Below are positions 62,088 to 64,000 of a stretch of DNA of 64,000 nucleotides, one piece after another (position 1 is the stretch's first letter; each line of letters starts with the position of its first letter). Made by a program: the position numbers and the translations under genes. A model generated the notes under the pieces. That model ran no database searches. It worked only from the letters and a program-made list of their open reading frames with translations, and was not told the origin of the DNA. The DNA is from Methanococcoides sp052057775 (lineage in GTDB: Archaea > Halobacteriota > Methanosarcinia > Methanosarcinales > Methanosarcinaceae), in contig NZ_CP195121.1 of assembly GCF_052057775.1 (NCBI RefSeq), forward strand, positions 434,001 through 498,000. The letters run 5' to 3'.

Positions 62088-63680
62088 ATGGCAGAGATCA
62101 AACACTGGGCAGAGGTCATTGCTGACGAAGCCCTGGAAAATGGAAACTTACAAAGGATATCCACAGGAATTACACCTTCCGGACACATCCATATCGGAAA
62201 CATGAGAGAGGTCGTGACCGCTGATGCAGCATACAGGATGCTTGTGGAAAAGGGTGCTGAGACCGAATTCATATACATGGCCGACAACTTCGATCCGCTC
62301 CGTAAGGTCTATCCTTTCCTCCCGGAAAGCTATGCAGAACATGTCGGAAAACCAATTTCCGAGATACCATGCCCCTGCGGAGAATGTGAAAGCTACGCAG
62401 AGCACTTCCTCAAGCCTTTCCTTGAAGGTCTTGAGAGGCTCGGCATACACCCAAAGGTCTACCGTGCAGATGAAATGTACAAGAGTGGCATGTTCGTTGA
62501 AGCCATCAAGACGGCACTGATCAAAAGGGATGATATCGCAAAGATCCTCAAGGAAGTCTCAGGAAAAGAAGTCGCTGCGGAATGGAGTCCTTTCAACCCT
62601 ATATGCAATCAATGTGGTAAAATTACAACTACAATCGTAACAGGATTTGATGCAGATGCCGAGACCGTTGACTATGAATGTTCATGCGGCCACTCCGGTA
62701 CAGTTTCAATGACTGGTGGTGGAAAGCTTACATGGCGTGTGGACTGGCCTGCAAAATGGAAGATGCTCGATGTAACTGTTGAACCATTCGGTAAGGACCA
62801 TGCATCAAGAGGAGGTTCCTACGACACAGGAAAGCGCATCGTTCGTGAGATATTCGATCATGAACCACCACTGCCCATTGTCTATGAGTGGATCATGCTC
62901 GGGACAAAAGGTGCGATGTCATCATCCACCGGTGTCGTGGTATCAATCGCCGACATGCTCAAGGTCGTACCTCCTGAGGTACTGCGCTACCTGATCATGC
63001 GTACAAAGCCTGAAAAACACATCAAGTTCGATCCGGGACAGCCACTGCTCACACTTGTGGACGAGTACGAGCGCCTCAATGCAAAGGATGATCTGGAAGG
63101 ACTCGACAAGCGTGTGCTGGAGCTCTCACATGCAAAGGGCATCTGCCACACTGACATCCCGTTCAAGCACATGACCACCATCTTCCAGGTGGCACACGGT
63201 GACTTCGAGAAGATCATGAAGATCGTGGAGCGTGCAGGATACGATACCAGCAACGAGAAGTGCATCAGGGAACTGGCAACCAATGTATCCAACTGGCTTG
63301 AGATGTATGCACCACCATTCGCTAAGTTCAGTGTGAAGGACGAGCTGCCTGAGCAGACCGCAACACTCAATGATGTGCAGAAGGCATTCCTCGGAGCATT
63401 CGCAGAGATCATCGAAGCAAGCGGGGAACTTACAGGTGAGGATTACCACAACCTCGTGTACTCCTCAAAGGAAGCAGGTTCCGAACTACACAACAATATA
63501 GTAGAGAGACTTGGTGCAAGCGAAGAGGAACTGGAGATCGATCCAAAGGAGATGTTCAAGGCCATCTACACCTCAGTGCTGGGCCAGCAGTCCGGACCAA
63601 AGGCAGGATGGTTCCTGTCATCCATTGACCAAGACTTCCTCGCAAAGCGCTTCAGTGAAGCATCAACATACAGACCTTAA
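62088..63680 (+). CDS. lysS: Lysyl-tRNA synthetase, class I
   Basis: The class I enzyme charges tRNA-Lys. The 530-residue protein has the HIGH-type motif GHIHIGNMREVV near residue 28 and the KMSKS-type motif KGAMSSSTGVVV near residue 280, with zinc cysteines CNQCG and CSCGHSG between. The anticodon-binding C-terminal helical part is present. TATATAAAA upstream at about 61979 is a promoter candidate. Confidence 0.96.
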   Translation: MAEIKHWAEVIADEALENGNLQRISTGITPSGHIHIGNMREVVTADAAYRMLVEKGAETEFIYMADNFDPLRKVYPFLPESYAEHVGKPISEIPCPCGECESYAEHFLKPFLEGLERLGIHPKVYRADEMYKSGMFVEAIKTALIKRDDIAKILKEVSGKEVAAEWSPFNPICNQCGKITTTIVTGFDADAETVDYECSCGHSGTVSMTGGGKLTWRVDWPAKWKMLDVTVEPFGKDHASRGGSYDTGKRIVREIFDHEPPLPIVYEWIMLGTKGAMSSSTGVVVSIADMLKVVPPEVLRYLIMRTKPEKHIKFDPGQPLLTLVDEYERLNAKDDLEGLDKRVLELSHAKGICHTDIPFKHMTTIFQVAHGDFEKIMKIVERAGYDTSNEKCIRELATNVSNWLEMYAPPFAKFSVKDELPEQTATLNDVQKAFLGAFAEIIEASGELTGEDYHNLVYSSKEAGSELHNNIVERLGASEEELEIDPKEMFKAIYTSVLGQQSGPKAGWFLSSIDQDFLAKRFSEASTYRP

Positions 63681-63684
63681 GAGC

Positions 63685-64000
63685 ATGACACAGGACCCGG
63701 CATCCCACACTCATTTCTCGGCATGGGACAAAGAATATACCCATGTCAGATGGGGCGGTGCAGCACCGATCGAACCGATCCGCACCCGCATCCCGGACGG
63801 ATGCCGCATCCTTGACGCAGGCTCGGGGAAAGGACGACACCTTCTCCCCTTATCCAATTTTTACGATTGCACCGGCATCGATGTATCCCCCACCGCACTG
63901 AAAGCCTCAAGGGAATACCTTGCAAAACGTGAACGTGAAGCACATCATGCAGTGTCATCCATAACCTATCTTCCCTTTGCGGACAACAGCTTTGAGGGGA
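63685..64000 (+). CDS. Class I SAM-dependent methyltransferase (3' end cut off)
   Basis: An open frame from ATG 63685 to the window end (105 codons). It begins MTQDPASHTHFSAWDKEYTH, then SAM-binding motif I ILDAGSGKGRHLLPL near residue 45 and an acidic motif II (TGIDVSPTALKAS). The frame continues beyond the window. It starts four bases after lysS and reads the same way. The family is UbiE/Coq5-like; substrate unknown. Confidence 0.82.
   Translation, partial: MTQDPASHTHFSAWDKEYTHVRWGGAAPIEPIRTRIPDGCRILDAGSGKGRHLLPLSNFYDCTGIDVSPTALKASREYLAKREREAHHAVSSITYLPFADNSFEG

Noticed and set aside
1..64000. CRISPR arrays, insertion sequences, rRNA or tRNA genes, and pyl genes.
   Set aside because: I saw no repeat-spacer array, transposase, rRNA or clear tRNA cloverleaf, and no pylT/S/B/C/D in this stretch; the pyrrolysine machinery must be elsewhere.

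Overview
This window is chromosomal DNA of a methylotrophic methanogenic archaeon of the family Methanosarcinaceae, most like Methanococcoides, Methanolobus or a close relative. The assignment rests on the MCR-activation gene block (A2/AtwA plus methanogenesis markers 3, 5, 6, 7, 15 and 17), on dimethylamine and trimethylamine methyltransferase genes that each contain an in-frame amber (pyrrolysine) codon, on archaeal information-processing genes (FEN1, aIF5A, deoxyhypusine synthase, class I LysRS), and on GGTGA/GGAGG ribosome binding sites with TATA-box promoters.

Layout. 1-10 kb: a cut-off MATE transporter, a methyltransferase, asd, amt-glnK nitrogen genes, gpmI, FEN1, two small unknown proteins and an archaeal presenilin homologue. 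10-17.5 kb: a minus-strand operon atwA-mmp3-mmp6-mmp5-mmp15-mmp17-mmp7, the machinery that assembles or activates methyl-coenzyme M reductase, followed by an AhpD-like protein. 17.7-27.4 kb: HAD phosphatase and thermonuclease lipoprotein, a REC-PAS-histidine kinase, a membrane-anchored matrixin protease, an aldehyde ferredoxin oxidoreductase, aIF5A-agmatinase, a zinc-finger protein-Pcm pair and an AbrB-PhoU regulator. 27.5-46.3 kb: an Era-like GTPase/DUF2073 cluster, RuMP isomerase, aminotransferase, NOG1-like GTPase, CBS proteins, hisE, an aconitase-family large subunit, a TrkA-DHH fusion, nnr, a 59-residue gene, moaC, prs, a MagIII-like glycosylase overlapping a CDIN1-like TPD nuclease, feoB and a DtxR regulator. 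46.4-51 kb: a polyamine/hypusine island with two pyruvoyl arginine decarboxylases, deoxyhypusine synthase and a PLP decarboxylase. 49.6-62 kb: the methylamine region with two APC permeases, mtbB and mtbC, mttB, two MttB-family paralogues without pyrrolysine, a corrinoid protein, and a divergent MtmB-like gene without pyrrolysine. 62-64 kb: lysS and a cut-off methyltransferase.

How it fits together. Methyl groups from methylamines pass through MtbB/MttB-type enzymes and their corrinoid proteins to coenzyme M and then to MCR, whose activation genes are also present. PdaD, agmatinase and DHS supply the polyamine route to modified aIF5A. Pyrrolysine may join these parts. I found no annotated gene in the window that stops at TAG. 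In-frame TAG occurs in mtbB, mttB, the second arginine decarboxylase gene (with a conserved C-terminal strand after it), and just ahead of the usual start of amt.

The strongest candidates for undescribed biology are the amber codon in pdaD2, the serine-for-pyrrolysine MtmB homologue, and the two tryptophan-for-pyrrolysine MttB homologues in the same neighbourhood as the pyrrolysine enzymes.
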